This document shows positions 51,733 through 60,555 of a stretch of DNA of 64,000 nt, piece by piece. The stretch's first letter is position 1; the number at the start of each line of letters is the position of its first letter. The position numbers and the translations under genes were made by a program. Source of the stretch: Massilia kyonggiensis (GTDB lineage Bacteria > Pseudomonadota > Gammaproteobacteria > Burkholderiales > Burkholderiaceae_D); NCBI RefSeq assembly GCF_024756235.1, contig NZ_JANUGY010000007.1, positions 1 to 64,000 on the forward strand, in the 5' to 3' direction. The notes below the pieces were generated by a model that was given only the letters and a program-made list of their open reading frames with translations, was not told the origin of the DNA and ran no database searches.

Positions 51733-52686
51733 TCAACCCTTGATGAAGGCGAGGATGTCGGCGTTGATGACGTCCGCATGCGTCGTCGGCATCCCGTGCG
51801 GGAAGCCCTTGTACGTCTTCAAGGTGCCGTGCGGGAGCAGCTTGGCGGACAGCACGCCGGAGTCGGCATACGGCACGATCTGGTCGTCGTCGCCATGCTG
51901 GACCAGCACCGGCAGCGTGATCTTCTTGAGGTCCGCCGTGAAGTCGGTCTGCGAGAACGCGACGACGCCGTCGTAATGCGCCTTCGCGCCGCCCATCATG
52001 CCCTGGCGCCACCAGTTCTGGATGATGCCTTCCTGCGGTTTCACGCCCGGGCGGTTGAAGCCGTAGAACGGGCCGGACGGCAGGTCGCGGTAGAACTGCG
52101 CGCGGTTCGTCGCGACCTGCTGCTGGATGCCGTCGAAGACGTCCTTCGGCAGGCCGCCCGGGTTCGACGCGGTCTTGACCATGATCGGCGGCACGGCCGC
52201 GATCAGCACGGCCTTGGCCGCGCGCGACTGGCCGTGGCGGGCCAGGTAGCGCACGACTTCGCCGCCGCCCGTCGAATGGCCGACGTGGATGGCGCCCTTC
52301 AGGTCCAGGTGCTGGACGACGGCCGCCAGGTCGTCGGCATAGTGGTCCATGTCGTGGCCGGAGCCCACCTGCGTGGAGCGGCCGTGGCCGCGGCGGTCGT
52401 GCGCGATGACGCGGAAGCCGCGCTGCACGAAGTACATCATCTGCGAGTCCCAGTCGTCGGAGCTCAGCGGCCAGCCGTGCGAGAACACGATCGGCGTGCC
52501 GCTGCCCCAATCCTTGTAGAAGATGTCGACGCCGTCCTTCGTGCGCACGTAGCTCGACGTCATGCGGGCGGCGCCGCCTTTCGCTTCCGTCGCGGCCTCG
52601 GCCGACCCGGCGGCGGCCATCATGGCCAGCGGCAGCGCGGCGGCGCCGCCCAGCATGCTGCGGCGCTTTTCGTTCATATCGTTCAT
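51733..52686 (-). CDS. Tat-exported alpha/beta hydrolase (non-heme haloperoxidase-like)
   Basis: A 317-aa hydrolase with a twin-arginine signal ([17 protein letters not shown]). The fold shows [20 protein letters not shown] (oxyanion loop), nucleophile elbow VGHSTGGGE, acid HGDDDQIVP and a late His in MPTTHADV. Members of this group are annotated as chloroperoxidases or arylesterases; a C-C or ester hydrolase activity is equally possible. Periplasmic location is unusual for the group and rests on the RR motif. Confidence 0.87.
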   Translation of the reverse strand: MNDMNEKRRSMLGGAAALPLAMMAAAGSAEAATEAKGGAARMTSSYVRTKDGVDIFYKDWGSGTPIVFSHGWPLSSDDWDSQMMYFVQRGFRVIAHDRRGHGRSTQVGSGHDMDHYADDLAAVVQHLDLKGAIHVGHSTGGGEVVRYLARHGQSRAAKAVLIAAVPPIMVKTASNPGGLPKDVFDGIQQQVATNRAQFYRDLPSGPFYGFNRPGVKPQEGIIQNWWRQGMMGGAKAHYDGVVAFSQTDFTADLKKITLPVLVQHGDDDQIVPYADSGVLSAKLLPHGTLKTYKGFPHGMPTTHADVINADILAFIKG

Positions 52687-52787
52687 ATCGTTTTTCCCTT
52701 TCGTCTGGATGTTGTTGTGATGAACCGATGTTCAGGTACTACGATGCCCGATGCGAGCGGTAAAAACCACTCGCCGGAATATAGGGA

Positions 52788-53489
52788 TCACGCTGCCGCG
52801 GGTGCGGCTTCCAGCGCCGGCCAGTCCAGCAGCACGAGCCACGCGAGCAGCGCGAGCGCGGGCAGGAAGCACCAGAATCCGACCGCCATCCACGCCATGC
52901 CACCCGCGATGCAGCCGAGGGCGAACGCCAGCACGGGCCAGAAGAACTTCACGAAGCGCGCCCTGACGGCCGGCGTGGCGCGGCCCGTGGCCAGGTCGGT
53001 CATGTCGATCAGGAGTTCCGTCACGTTGCCCGTCATGACCGTCGTGGGCGCGATGCGGCCCAGCTGCAGCTTGCCGACCGCGTTCTGCACGCCCATCGCC
53101 GCGGTGCCCAGCATGCCGGTCACGAGGACGAGCGGCGCTTCCGGTCCCGCCAGCGGCGACGCGGCGAGGCCGGCGATCATGAACAGCGCCAGCAGCACGA
53201 GCTGCATGCCCAGCAGCGGACGCGCCGGATTGTGGCCGAGGCGCGCGCAGCGCACGTCCATCAGGCGCGCCACGACGACGCCGGCCGCGAACGCGGGAAT
53301 CGCGAGGAATTTCAACGGCAGCACGCCGGCGTGCGACGGCCGCGCGAGTTCGCTGCCGATGAGGACGAAGTTGCCCGTCACGTGCGCGGTGAACAGGCCG
53401 AACAGGCCGACGAATGCGGACGTGTCGATGTAGCCGGCCAGCAGGCCGAGGCCGACGCCGAGCGTCAGGTCACTGGGTTTCATGGACAT
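52788..53489 (-). CDS. YoaK/DUF1275 family membrane protein
   Basis: A 233-aa protein with six predicted helices and the DUF1275 marks GLLAGYIDTSAFVGLFGLF, AHVTGNFVLIG, GMLGTAAMGVQNAVGKLQLG and TTVMTGNVTELLID. The function of the family is unknown; a small-molecule transport role has been suggested. The ATG at 53489 has GAGGAG seven bases upstream. It is separated from the amidohydrolase gene upstream by only 10 bp, so the two are probably one operon. Confidence 0.87.
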   Translation of the reverse strand: MSMKPSDLTLGVGLGLLAGYIDTSAFVGLFGLFTAHVTGNFVLIGSELARPSHAGVLPLKFLAIPAFAAGVVVARLMDVRCARLGHNPARPLLGMQLVLLALFMIAGLAASPLAGPEAPLVLVTGMLGTAAMGVQNAVGKLQLGRIAPTTVMTGNVTELLIDMTDLATGRATPAVRARFVKFFWPVLAFALGCIAGGMAWMAVGFWCFLPALALLAWLVLLDWPALEAAPAAA

Positions 53490-53499
53490 GGTGGACTCC

Positions 53500-55362
53500 T
53501 CAGAATGCGAAGCAGCTGCAGCCGAACGCGCCCCAGAACGCGCTGAAATCGGATACCGGCACGTCGGACTTGCGGGCGCGGTCGTGCGCATGCGCGTGCA
53601 CCGAGCAGGCGCCGCGGCACTGGTGCGGCAGTTTGGCGGCCACCGGTTGCTGGACGGGCCGGTAATGGCCCGGCACCTTCGCGACGGGCGACCACTCGGG
53701 CAGCACGGGGATAGCGGGCGGTGCCAGCCTGTCGAACGGTCCCTGGCCGAACACGACGCGCCCGCCCACCACGGTCAGCACGGACTCGATGGCCTTGATC
53801 GCTTCCTCGTCCACGCGGAAGTAGTCGGCCGAGAGCACCGCGAGGTCGGCCAGCATGCCTGCCTGGATGCGGCCCTTGTGACCCTGCTCGCTGGAGAACC
53901 AGGCACTGCCCGCGGTCCACAGTTCCAGCGCCGTGTGGCGGTCGAGGCGCGAGCCTGCGTCGTACAGGCGCAGGCCGCCGACGGTGCGGCCGGAGACGAG
54001 CCAGTACAGCGCCGTCCACGGGTTGTAGCTGGCCACGCGGGTGGCATCCGTGCCGGCGCCGACGGGCACGCCCGCGTCGAGCATGCGCTTGATCGGCGGC
54101 GTCGATTCCGCGGCCTTGGCGCCGTAGCGGTCGACGAAGTACTCGCCCTGGAACGCCATGCGGTGCTGGATCGCGATGCCTCCGCCCAGCGCTTTCACGC
54201 GTTCGATGTTGCGCGGGGTGATGGTCTCGGCGTGGTCGAACATCCAGCGCAGGCCGTTGAACGGGATCTCGCGGTCGACCTTTTCGAACACGTCCAGCAT
54301 GCGCGAGATGGATTCGTCGTACGTCGCGTGCAGGCGGAACGGCCAGCGGCTCGACACGAGGTGGCGCACGACCTGCTCCAGTTCCGCTTCCATGCCGGCT
54401 GGCAGGTCCGGGCGCGGTTCCAGGAAGTCCTCGAAGTCGGCGGCGGAAAACACGAGCATCTCGCCCGCGCCATTGTGACGGTACCAGTCGGTGCCCTGGC
54501 CCGGCGTCACCATCTCCGTCCACTTTTTGAAGTCGTCGAGCTCCTTGCCCTTGTTCTGCGTGAACAGGTTGTAGGCGATGCGGATCGTGAGCTGGTCTTG
54601 CGCGGCCAGCTGTTCGACGACCTGGTAATCCTCGGGATAATTCTGGAAACCGCCGCCCGCGTCGATCGCACTCGTGAGACCGAGTCGGTTCAGTTCGCGC
54701 ATGAAGTGGCGGGTCGAGTTGATTTGCTGTTCCAGCGGCAGCTTCGGGCCTTTCGCCAACGTGGCGTACAGGATCATCGCGTTGGGGCGCGCGATTAGCA
54801 TGCCGGTCGGGTTGCCGGCGGCGTCGCGCACGATCTCTCCGCCCGGCGGGTTCGGCGTCGTCTTGTCGTAGCCGACGGCGCGCAGGGCGGCGCGGTTGAG
54901 CAGGGCGCGGTCGTACAGGTGCAGTACGAACACGGGCGTGTCCGGTGCGGCGGCGTTGAGTTCCTCGAGCGTCGGCATGCGCTGTTCCGCGAACTGGAAT
55001 TCGTTCCAGCCGCCGACCACGCGCACCCATTGCGGGCTCGGGGTGCGGTCGGCCTGCTCCTTCAGCATGCGCAGCGCATCGGCCAGCGACGGCACGCCTT
55101 CCCAGCGCAGCTCGAGGTTGTAATTCAGGCCGCCGCGGATCAGGTGCAGGTGCGAGTCGTTCAGGCCCGGGATGACGGTGTGGCCGTCCAGGTCGATCAC
55201 GCGGGTCGTGTCGCCGCGGTGGCGCATGACGTCGGCGGCGTCACCCACGGCGACGAAGCGGCCGTCGGCGATGGCGACCGCGTCCGCCTGCGGGTTGGAC
55301 CGGTCCAGTGTGTGGAAGCGGCCGTTGGTGAGGATCAGGTCGGCGATGGCGGGTGTGTTCAT
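53500..55362 (-). CDS. YtcJ-like amidohydrolase
   Basis: A 620-aa metal-dependent hydrolase of the amidohydrolase superfamily (Amidohydro_3). Landmarks are the N-terminal small beta domain, GLNDSHLHLIRGG (metal His pair), RLHATYDES, WMFDHAETITPRN (Asp/His region), GAGTDATRVASYNPW and the C-terminal LADLAVLSADYFRVD. The last ~60 residues are a Cys/His-rich tail (HQCRGACSVHAHAHD, FGCSCFAF) not usual for the family. No signal peptide. The ATG at 55362 follows GGAGGAA. The substrate is unknown; an amide or imidazolone-type compound is typical. Confidence 0.87.
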   Translation of the reverse strand: MNTPAIADLILTNGRFHTLDRSNPQADAVAIADGRFVAVGDAADVMRHRGDTTRVIDLDGHTVIPGLNDSHLHLIRGGLNYNLELRWEGVPSLADALRMLKEQADRTPSPQWVRVVGGWNEFQFAEQRMPTLEELNAAAPDTPVFVLHLYDRALLNRAALRAVGYDKTTPNPPGGEIVRDAAGNPTGMLIARPNAMILYATLAKGPKLPLEQQINSTRHFMRELNRLGLTSAIDAGGGFQNYPEDYQVVEQLAAQDQLTIRIAYNLFTQNKGKELDDFKKWTEMVTPGQGTDWYRHNGAGEMLVFSAADFEDFLEPRPDLPAGMEAELEQVVRHLVSSRWPFRLHATYDESISRMLDVFEKVDREIPFNGLRWMFDHAETITPRNIERVKALGGGIAIQHRMAFQGEYFVDRYGAKAAESTPPIKRMLDAGVPVGAGTDATRVASYNPWTALYWLVSGRTVGGLRLYDAGSRLDRHTALELWTAGSAWFSSEQGHKGRIQAGMLADLAVLSADYFRVDEEAIKAIESVLTVVGGRVVFGQGPFDRLAPPAIPVLPEWSPVAKVPGHYRPVQQPVAAKLPHQCRGACSVHAHAHDRARKSDVPVSDFSAFWGAFGCSCFAF

Positions 55363-55385
55363 GGTTCCTCCGGAATGTAAATATA

Positions 55386-55712
55386 TTACTGCGCGCGGCT
55401 GTACTGCAGCGGCGACAGGCCCGTGCTGCGGCGGAAGCTGCGGCAGAAATGGCTCTGGTCGGCGAAGTGCAGCAGCATGGCGATCTCGCACACGCTGTGG
55501 CGGCGGTCCAGCAGCAGCCGGCGCGCGTGTTCGAGGCGGCGCCGCATCAGGTAGCGCATGGGCGGGTCGCCCGTCGTGGCGCGGAACAGGCGCGAAAAAT
55601 AGTGGCGCGACAGGCCGGCGTGGCCGGCCAGGTCGGCCAGGGTGAGTGGCTCGGTCAGGTGGTCGTCGATGTAGCGGCAGACGCGTATCACGGGTGCGGA
55701 ATTCTCAGGCAT
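55386..55712 (-). CDS. AraC-type HTH protein without sensor domain
   Basis: A 108-aa protein consisting only of the AraC DNA-binding pair (VCRYIDDHLTEPLTLADLAG, SRHYFSRLFRATTGDPPMRY, ADQSHFCRSFRRSTGLSPLQ). There is neither a cupin/AraC_N half nor a receiver. Its start overlaps the end of the histidine kinase gene by 8 bp, so it is co-translated with a kinase yet has no phospho-acceptor. It is 23 bp upstream of the amidohydrolase, its likely target. An upstream frame extension (to 55949) reads through the kinase antisense frame and was rejected. Confidence 0.82.
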   Translation of the reverse strand: MPENSAPVIRVCRYIDDHLTEPLTLADLAGHAGLSRHYFSRLFRATTGDPPMRYLMRRRLEHARRLLLDRRHSVCEIAMLLHFADQSHFCRSFRRSTGLSPLQYSRAQ

Positions 55713-57720
55713 GGTTGCGGCTTTCGGAAGGCGGCACGACGCCGGCGACGCCGCGCACGGGCAGCACGACGCGGAACAGCGCGCCGTGCGGCTCGGCGGG
55801 CGTATATTCGATGCGGCCGCCATGTGCCTCGACGATGGCGCGGCTGATCGACAGGCCGACGCCGGTGCCGTGCGGCTTGGTCGAATACAGGGCGTCGAAG
55901 ATGCGCTCGCGGTCGGCCGGCGCGATGCCGGGGCCGTTGTCGCATACACGCAGTTCGACGAGCGCGGGGCCGGCCGGCACGGATTCCAGCACGATGCGGC
56001 GCGGGCGGTCGCTCACGCCGGCCAGCGCCTCGATCGCGTTCAGCAACAGGTTGATGAGCACCTGCTGGATCTGGGCGCGGCTCGCGTGGATCTGGCGTTC
56101 CGGCAGCAGCAGGCGCGCTTCCAGCTGCACGTTCTGGCGCACCATCAGCGCGCGCAGCAGCTGCGTGACTTCGCCGACCGCCGTGTCGAGCGCGAACGTG
56201 CTGGCGGCTTCGCCCTCGCGCCGCGCGAGGCCGCGCACGCTGCGCACGATGTCGCCGGCCTGGCGGCCGCACGCCGTGATCTGTTCCAGCGCCTCCAGCG
56301 CCCGCGTGGTGTCGGGCTGGCCGCGCCGCAGCCAGCGGCGGGCGGCGGCCGCATGCAGCAGGATCGCGGCCAGCGGCTGGTTGACTTCGTGCGCGATCGT
56401 GATGCCCAGTTCGCCGACGGTGCCGGCGCGGGCGGCGCGCGTCTGCTGGTCGTGGTCGGGCGCGGCGGGCGCGGCGTCCCAGGCCTGCATCAGGTCGCGC
56501 ACGCGGCCGTGCGCGCCCCAGTCGCGCCAGGCGTCCAGCGCGAGCTTGCGGTAGCCCGGCAGCGCGCCGGCGAGACCGTGGCGGGCGCACAGGCCGGCGG
56601 CGCCTTCCCAGGCCAACGCGGCGATCCACGCCTGGCCGGCCGTCTGCGCCTGCGCGGCGGCGCGTTCGTAGGCGGCCAGGGCCCGGCCCGCCCCGCCCGC
56701 ATCCTGTTCGGCCGCGAGCGCGAGCAGCGCCATCGCGCCGGCCACGTCGGGCGCGCGCCGGGCCCAGGCCTGCAGCGCGCGGCGGTGCGCGCGCAGGGCG
56801 GCCGTGGCGCCGGGCACATGGTCCAGCCGCGCCAGCGTCAGCGCGCCGAACAGGTGGTAGGGCAGCAGTTCGCACGGCGGCGTGACCGGGGTGACGAGCT
56901 GGCGTGCCGCGGCCAGCGCCGCGCGCGCCGCGCCCGTCTCGCCGCGCAGCCATGTCGCCTGCAGGCAGCCGAGCCAGCACCCGAACTGCATGGCGTCCGC
57001 GGGCACCGTCGGCACGTACGGCGTGCGCGGGCCGTCGGCCAGTGCCCGGAACAGGGCGATGCGGCTGTCGAGCTGGCTGGTGGCGACGGAAACGTTGCCA
57101 AACGGGACCGACTGACGGACGGCGTCGGCGTAATGGAGCAGCTCGGCCAGCGGCGCGCCGCACAGCAGGCGCACACCGGTCCACAGGACGGCGTTGCGGG
57201 CCAGCGTATCGGGACGGACGGCCTCCAGGCGGCAGGCTTCGGCCTGCAGCAGTGCCGCTTCGCGCAGCGGTGCGCAGCGGGACAGGACGAGCGTGGCGTG
57301 GGCGCGCAGCACGGCGCCGGCGACGGCACGCGCATCGTCGTGGCGGGCGCGTACGGCGCAGGTTTCGGCCAGCAGCATGGCGCGGCGCCCGCCGTGAAAG
57401 CGGTCCAGCGCGACAGCCGCCAGCAGGACGGCCGCCAGCAGCGTCGCGTCGCGTGGACCGTCCAGCAGCGCGCGCCGGATCTCGGCTTCGATCAGCGCGC
57501 CGGGCAGGCGGCCCGCGTTGAACGCGTCCTGCAACGCGTGAGTCAGGAACGGGTCGGCCGCCAGCTGCGGCGCGTCGGCCAGCGTGGGCATGCCGGCATC
57601 GCACAGCAGCTGCCAGGCGCGCCGGCAGGCTGTGATCTGGGGCTCGGACGCCGGTCCGTCGGCATCGGGCGGGACGGAGGACGCACAAGCAGGTGGGTTC
57701 GGTACGGTCGTTCGATTCAT
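55705..57720 (-). CDS. cytosolic sensor histidine kinase with TPR-like N-terminal region
   Basis: A 671-aa protein. Residues about 60-420 are an Ala-rich helical repeat region like the TPR-type scaffold of large AAA/HK sensors; no PAS or membrane segment is seen. The C-terminal kinase has H-box GELGITIAHEVNQPLAAILL, N box QVLINLLLNAIEAL, and DNGPGIAPADRERIF, GTGVGLSISRAIVE. It resembles the kinase end of trifunctional Ser/Thr kinase-ATPase-HK proteins with the first two modules missing. It overlaps the receiver-less AraC gene. CTCATACGAAAGGAT, a motif shared with two other promoters here, lies 76 bp upstream. Confidence 0.85.
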   Translation of the reverse strand: MNRTTVPNPPACASSVPPDADGPASEPQITACRRAWQLLCDAGMPTLADAPQLAADPFLTHALQDAFNAGRLPGALIEAEIRRALLDGPRDATLLAAVLLAAVALDRFHGGRRAMLLAETCAVRARHDDARAVAGAVLRAHATLVLSRCAPLREAALLQAEACRLEAVRPDTLARNAVLWTGVRLLCGAPLAELLHYADAVRQSVPFGNVSVATSQLDSRIALFRALADGPRTPYVPTVPADAMQFGCWLGCLQATWLRGETGAARAALAAARQLVTPVTPPCELLPYHLFGALTLARLDHVPGATAALRAHRRALQAWARRAPDVAGAMALLALAAEQDAGGAGRALAAYERAAAQAQTAGQAWIAALAWEGAAGLCARHGLAGALPGYRKLALDAWRDWGAHGRVRDLMQAWDAAPAAPDHDQQTRAARAGTVGELGITIAHEVNQPLAAILLHAAAARRWLRRGQPDTTRALEALEQITACGRQAGDIVRSVRGLARREGEAASTFALDTAVGEVTQLLRALMVRQNVQLEARLLLPERQIHASRAQIQQVLINLLLNAIEALAGVSDRPRRIVLESVPAGPALVELRVCDNGPGIAPADRERIFDALYSTKPHGTGVGLSISRAIVEAHGGRIEYTPAEPHGALFRVVLPVRGVAGVVPPSESRNHA

Positions 57721-57795
57721 CTGCGCGCTCAAGAGTGCCGCCGGCGGGAGTTGGGCCGGGGCGGAACCAGTATCGCGGCCTTGTAGGACAATCCC

Positions 57796-57810
57796 CTCAT
57801 ACGAAAGGAT
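57796..57810. promoter_or_regulatory. shared upstream motif, copy A
   Basis: CTCATACGAAAGGAT, about 76 bp before the TPR-kinase start. It agrees with copies at 61865-61881 and 63884-63900 (consensus ATACSAARGGAT). Possible operator or core promoter element; function unknown. Confidence 0.4.
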
Positions 57811-57862
57811 GATCGATGCGCGTATTGACACATGCGTAGCGGCGGGGGCGAGCATCGCGGCC

Positions 57863-60100
57863 TCAGGCGGGGAAGGGCCGCCCGAGCAGCGGCAGGTCGT
57901 GGCGGCGCGCGCCGGTGGCGTCGGCCAGTCCGTTCGCGAGCGCAGCCGCCATCGGGCCCTGCGCGGCTTCCGCCACCCCCAGGAAGGGCAGGCCGGGCTG
58001 GTCCAGCAGGTCGACGTCGATGCGTTCCGGGACGCCGGAAAAGCGCAGGATCGGATACGTGCTCCAGTCCATGCTGGCGATGCCGTCCGGCCCGTAGCGC
58101 AGCTGCTCGTGCAGGGTCCAGCTGGCGGCCTGGATGATGCCGCCTTCGAGCTGGTTGCGCGCGCCGTCCGGATTCACGACCTGGCCGCAGTCGGCCGCGC
58201 AGGCCACGCGGACGATGCGCACCGTGTTCTTGTCCTTGTCGACCGCCAGTTCCAGGGCGATCGCGACGTAGGCCATGATGTTCTTGTACTGACCGAACCC
58301 GAAGCCGTAGCCGTGTCCCGGCGCGGGCTTCGACTTGCCCCAGCCGAAGCGCGCGGCCGCCTTTTCGATGACGGCGCGGGCGCGCGGCTCGCCGCCCAGG
58401 TGGTCGAGGCGCAGGCGCACGGGGTCGACGCCCGCCAGCTTCGCCAGCTGGTCCATCGTCCCTTCGATGGTCGTGATGTTGATATGCGCCCCGAGCGAGC
58501 GCATCGCGGAGCTGCGCAGCGGCGTCACGGGGAGAAAATGGTTCACGACGCGGGCGTTCGGGATGGCGTACAGCGGCAGCGCATTGCGGTCGCCGCCGCC
58601 TTCCGGCATCGGCATCGGCTGCGACGGCGACGGCGCGATCGGCTTGGCAAGGAGCCACGCCGGGACCAGCTTGCCCGCATTGCCGGGCCGTTCGTTGTGC
58701 GAGCCGCTCCACAATGCGTAGTCCCAGTGCGAGATGCGGCCCTGGCCGTCGAGCGCCGCGCGCACGGTCGTCACCATCGCGGGCGCGTACGGCTCCCACA
58801 GGTTTTCCTGGTCGCGCATCAGCTGCACGCGGACGGGCACGCCGGGCACGGCGCGGGCCAGCAGCGCGGCGTCCGCCGCCACGTCGTCGGCGCCGTTCTG
58901 GCCGTAGCAGCCGGAACCCTCCGTGTGGATGCAGCGGACCTTCTCGAGCGGCATGCCGGTCAGCTCCGCCAGCGCGGCCCGGAGGGGATACACGCCCTGC
59001 GTGTGCGTCCAGACGGTCAGCATGTCCCCATCCAGCCGGGCGACGGCGCACGACGGCCCGATCGAACCGTGCATCACGTACTGCTTCGTGTAGCGGGCGG
59101 AGACGCCGGGGCCGGCGGCGGGCGTGGAGACCTTGCCGCGGTCGAGGATCGTGATGCGCTGCTCGGGCAGCTTCTGCAAGGTCGCGTGGATCGCGTCCGC
59201 CTGCGGCAGCGGCGTGCCGCCCTGCCACTGGGCGTTGGCGGCCAGCGCGTTCATCGCCTGCACGGCGCGCCACTCGTCGTCCGCCAGCACGGCCAGGTAA
59301 TCGCCGTCGCGCACGACGTGGCGCACGCCCGGCAGGCGCCGGATGGCATCGAGATCGGCGCGCACGAGCTTCGCGCCCTGACGCGGCGGCCGCACGACGC
59401 GGGCGTGCAGCATGCCGGGCAGGCGCATGTCCTGCACATAGGCCGCGCCGCCCGTGACCTTTGCCGGGATGTCGAAGCGGGCGAGCGGCTTGCCGATCAG
59501 GCGGTAGCGCGCGGGCGGGCGCAATGGCGACGTCTCGCCGGCCGCGCGGTGCAGGCCGGCCGCGTCGAGGCCGCGCAGCGCCTCGCCGTAGTGCATGCTG
59601 CGGCCGTCGGGGCCGACGGCGCGGCCCGCGCGCAGAAAGACCGTCTCCGGTCCCACGCGCCACTGCGCCGCCGCGCCCTGGCGCAGCAATGCCGCCACCT
59701 GGGCCGAGGCATGCAGCAGCGCGCTGCCGCTGTCGGCCATCGTGTGGCTGCCGGCCGTAAAACCTTCGTTGGGCGTGCGGGCCGTGTCGCCCTGCACGAA
59801 TTCGATCGCGCCCGGCCGCAGTTCCAGCTGTTCGAGCGCGACCTGCGCGAGCGCCGTGCGCACGCCGGTACCCAGTTCCACCTTGCCGCTGAAGACCGTC
59901 ACCTTGCCGTCGGGCGCGACGCGGATCCACGCGTCGAGGAAAGGCGTGCGCTGCAGGCTGCCGGCGAGTTTCGGATTCGCGACCGGCGGCACGCCCATGC
60001 CGTTGAATTCGGCACGGGCGGCGCGCGGCACCAGCGCGAACGCGAGCACGAGGGCACCCCCTTCGAGGAACGCGCGGCGGCCGTGATTCACTTTGCTCAT
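57863..60100 (-). CDS. molybdopterin-binding subunit of xanthine dehydrogenase-family aldehyde oxidoreductase
   Basis: A 745-aa large subunit similar to isoquinoline 1-oxidoreductase IorB and membrane aldehyde dehydrogenases. A Tat signal (GRRAFLEGGALVLAFAL) marks export with bound cofactor. Family segments: GKVELGTGVRTALAQVALEQ, GKPLARFDIPAKVTGGAAYV, GSGCYGQNGADDVAADAALL, RSLGAHINITTIEGTMDQLA, AADCGQVVNPDGARNQLEGG and a C-terminal GVAEAAQGPMAAALANG with the active-site Glu. It hydroxylates an N-heterocycle or aldehyde. The start overlaps the 2Fe-2S gene stop (ATGA). Confidence 0.92.
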   Translation of the reverse strand: MSKVNHGRRAFLEGGALVLAFALVPRAARAEFNGMGVPPVANPKLAGSLQRTPFLDAWIRVAPDGKVTVFSGKVELGTGVRTALAQVALEQLELRPGAIEFVQGDTARTPNEGFTAGSHTMADSGSALLHASAQVAALLRQGAAAQWRVGPETVFLRAGRAVGPDGRSMHYGEALRGLDAAGLHRAAGETSPLRPPARYRLIGKPLARFDIPAKVTGGAAYVQDMRLPGMLHARVVRPPRQGAKLVRADLDAIRRLPGVRHVVRDGDYLAVLADDEWRAVQAMNALAANAQWQGGTPLPQADAIHATLQKLPEQRITILDRGKVSTPAAGPGVSARYTKQYVMHGSIGPSCAVARLDGDMLTVWTHTQGVYPLRAALAELTGMPLEKVRCIHTEGSGCYGQNGADDVAADAALLARAVPGVPVRVQLMRDQENLWEPYAPAMVTTVRAALDGQGRISHWDYALWSGSHNERPGNAGKLVPAWLLAKPIAPSPSQPMPMPEGGGDRNALPLYAIPNARVVNHFLPVTPLRSSAMRSLGAHINITTIEGTMDQLAKLAGVDPVRLRLDHLGGEPRARAVIEKAAARFGWGKSKPAPGHGYGFGFGQYKNIMAYVAIALELAVDKDKNTVRIVRVACAADCGQVVNPDGARNQLEGGIIQAASWTLHEQLRYGPDGIASMDWSTYPILRFSGVPERIDVDLLDQPGLPFLGVAEAAQGPMAAALANGLADATGARRHDLPLLGRPFPA

Positions 60101-60555
60101 GCGGGTTCTCCCGCCGCGGCGCGGATGGCCGCGAGGATGCGGTGGTGCGTGCCGCAGCGGCACAGGTTCGGTTCCATGTGGCGGCGGATCTGTTCGTCGG
60201 TCGGATGCGGCACCTTGTCCAGCAAGGCCTGCGCGCGCACGATCATCCCGGCGATGCAGTAGCCGCACTGGGCGGCCTGGTGCTCGATGAACGCGGCCTG
60301 CAGCTTGCCCGGCTTTTCGGCGCTGCCCAGGCCCTCGACGGTGCGCACCTTGCGGCCGGCGCAGGCGGCCAGCGGGGTCACGCAGGAAAACACGGGCTTG
60401 CCGTCCAGCTGGACGGTGCAGGCGCCGCACTGGCCCATGCCGCAGCCGAACTTGGCGCCGTTCAGGTTCAATTCATTGCGCAGCACGTACAGCAGCGGCG
60501 TGGCGGGATCCGCGTGCAGGTCGTGCGCGCGGCCGTTGACTTCGACCTTGGTCAT
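60097..60555 (-). CDS. (2Fe-2S) subunit of the molybdenum hydroxylase
   Basis: A 152-aa small subunit carrying two [2Fe-2S] clusters: plant-type ligands Cys38, Cys43, Cys46 and Cys58 (FGCGMGQCGACT), and C-terminal ligands Cys97, Cys100, Cys132 and Cys134 (QCGYCIAGM, NLCRCG). It passes electrons from the Mo site onwards. No signal peptide; it probably rides with the Tat-exported large subunit. Both its ends overlap neighbours by 4 bp (ATGA), so the three genes are strictly coupled. Confidence 0.94.
   Translation of the reverse strand: MTKVEVNGRAHDLHADPATPLLYVLRNELNLNGAKFGCGMGQCGACTVQLDGKPVFSCVTPLAACAGRKVRTVEGLGSAEKPGKLQAAFIEHQAAQCGYCIAGMIVRAQALLDKVPHPTDEQIRRHMEPNLCRCGTHHRILAAIRAAAGEPA

Noticed and set aside
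51482..52510. Minus-strand open frame running through the GGGGTCAGAG repeats
   Set aside because: It is an alternate frame of the alpha/beta hydrolase continuing into repeat DNA; no protein features.
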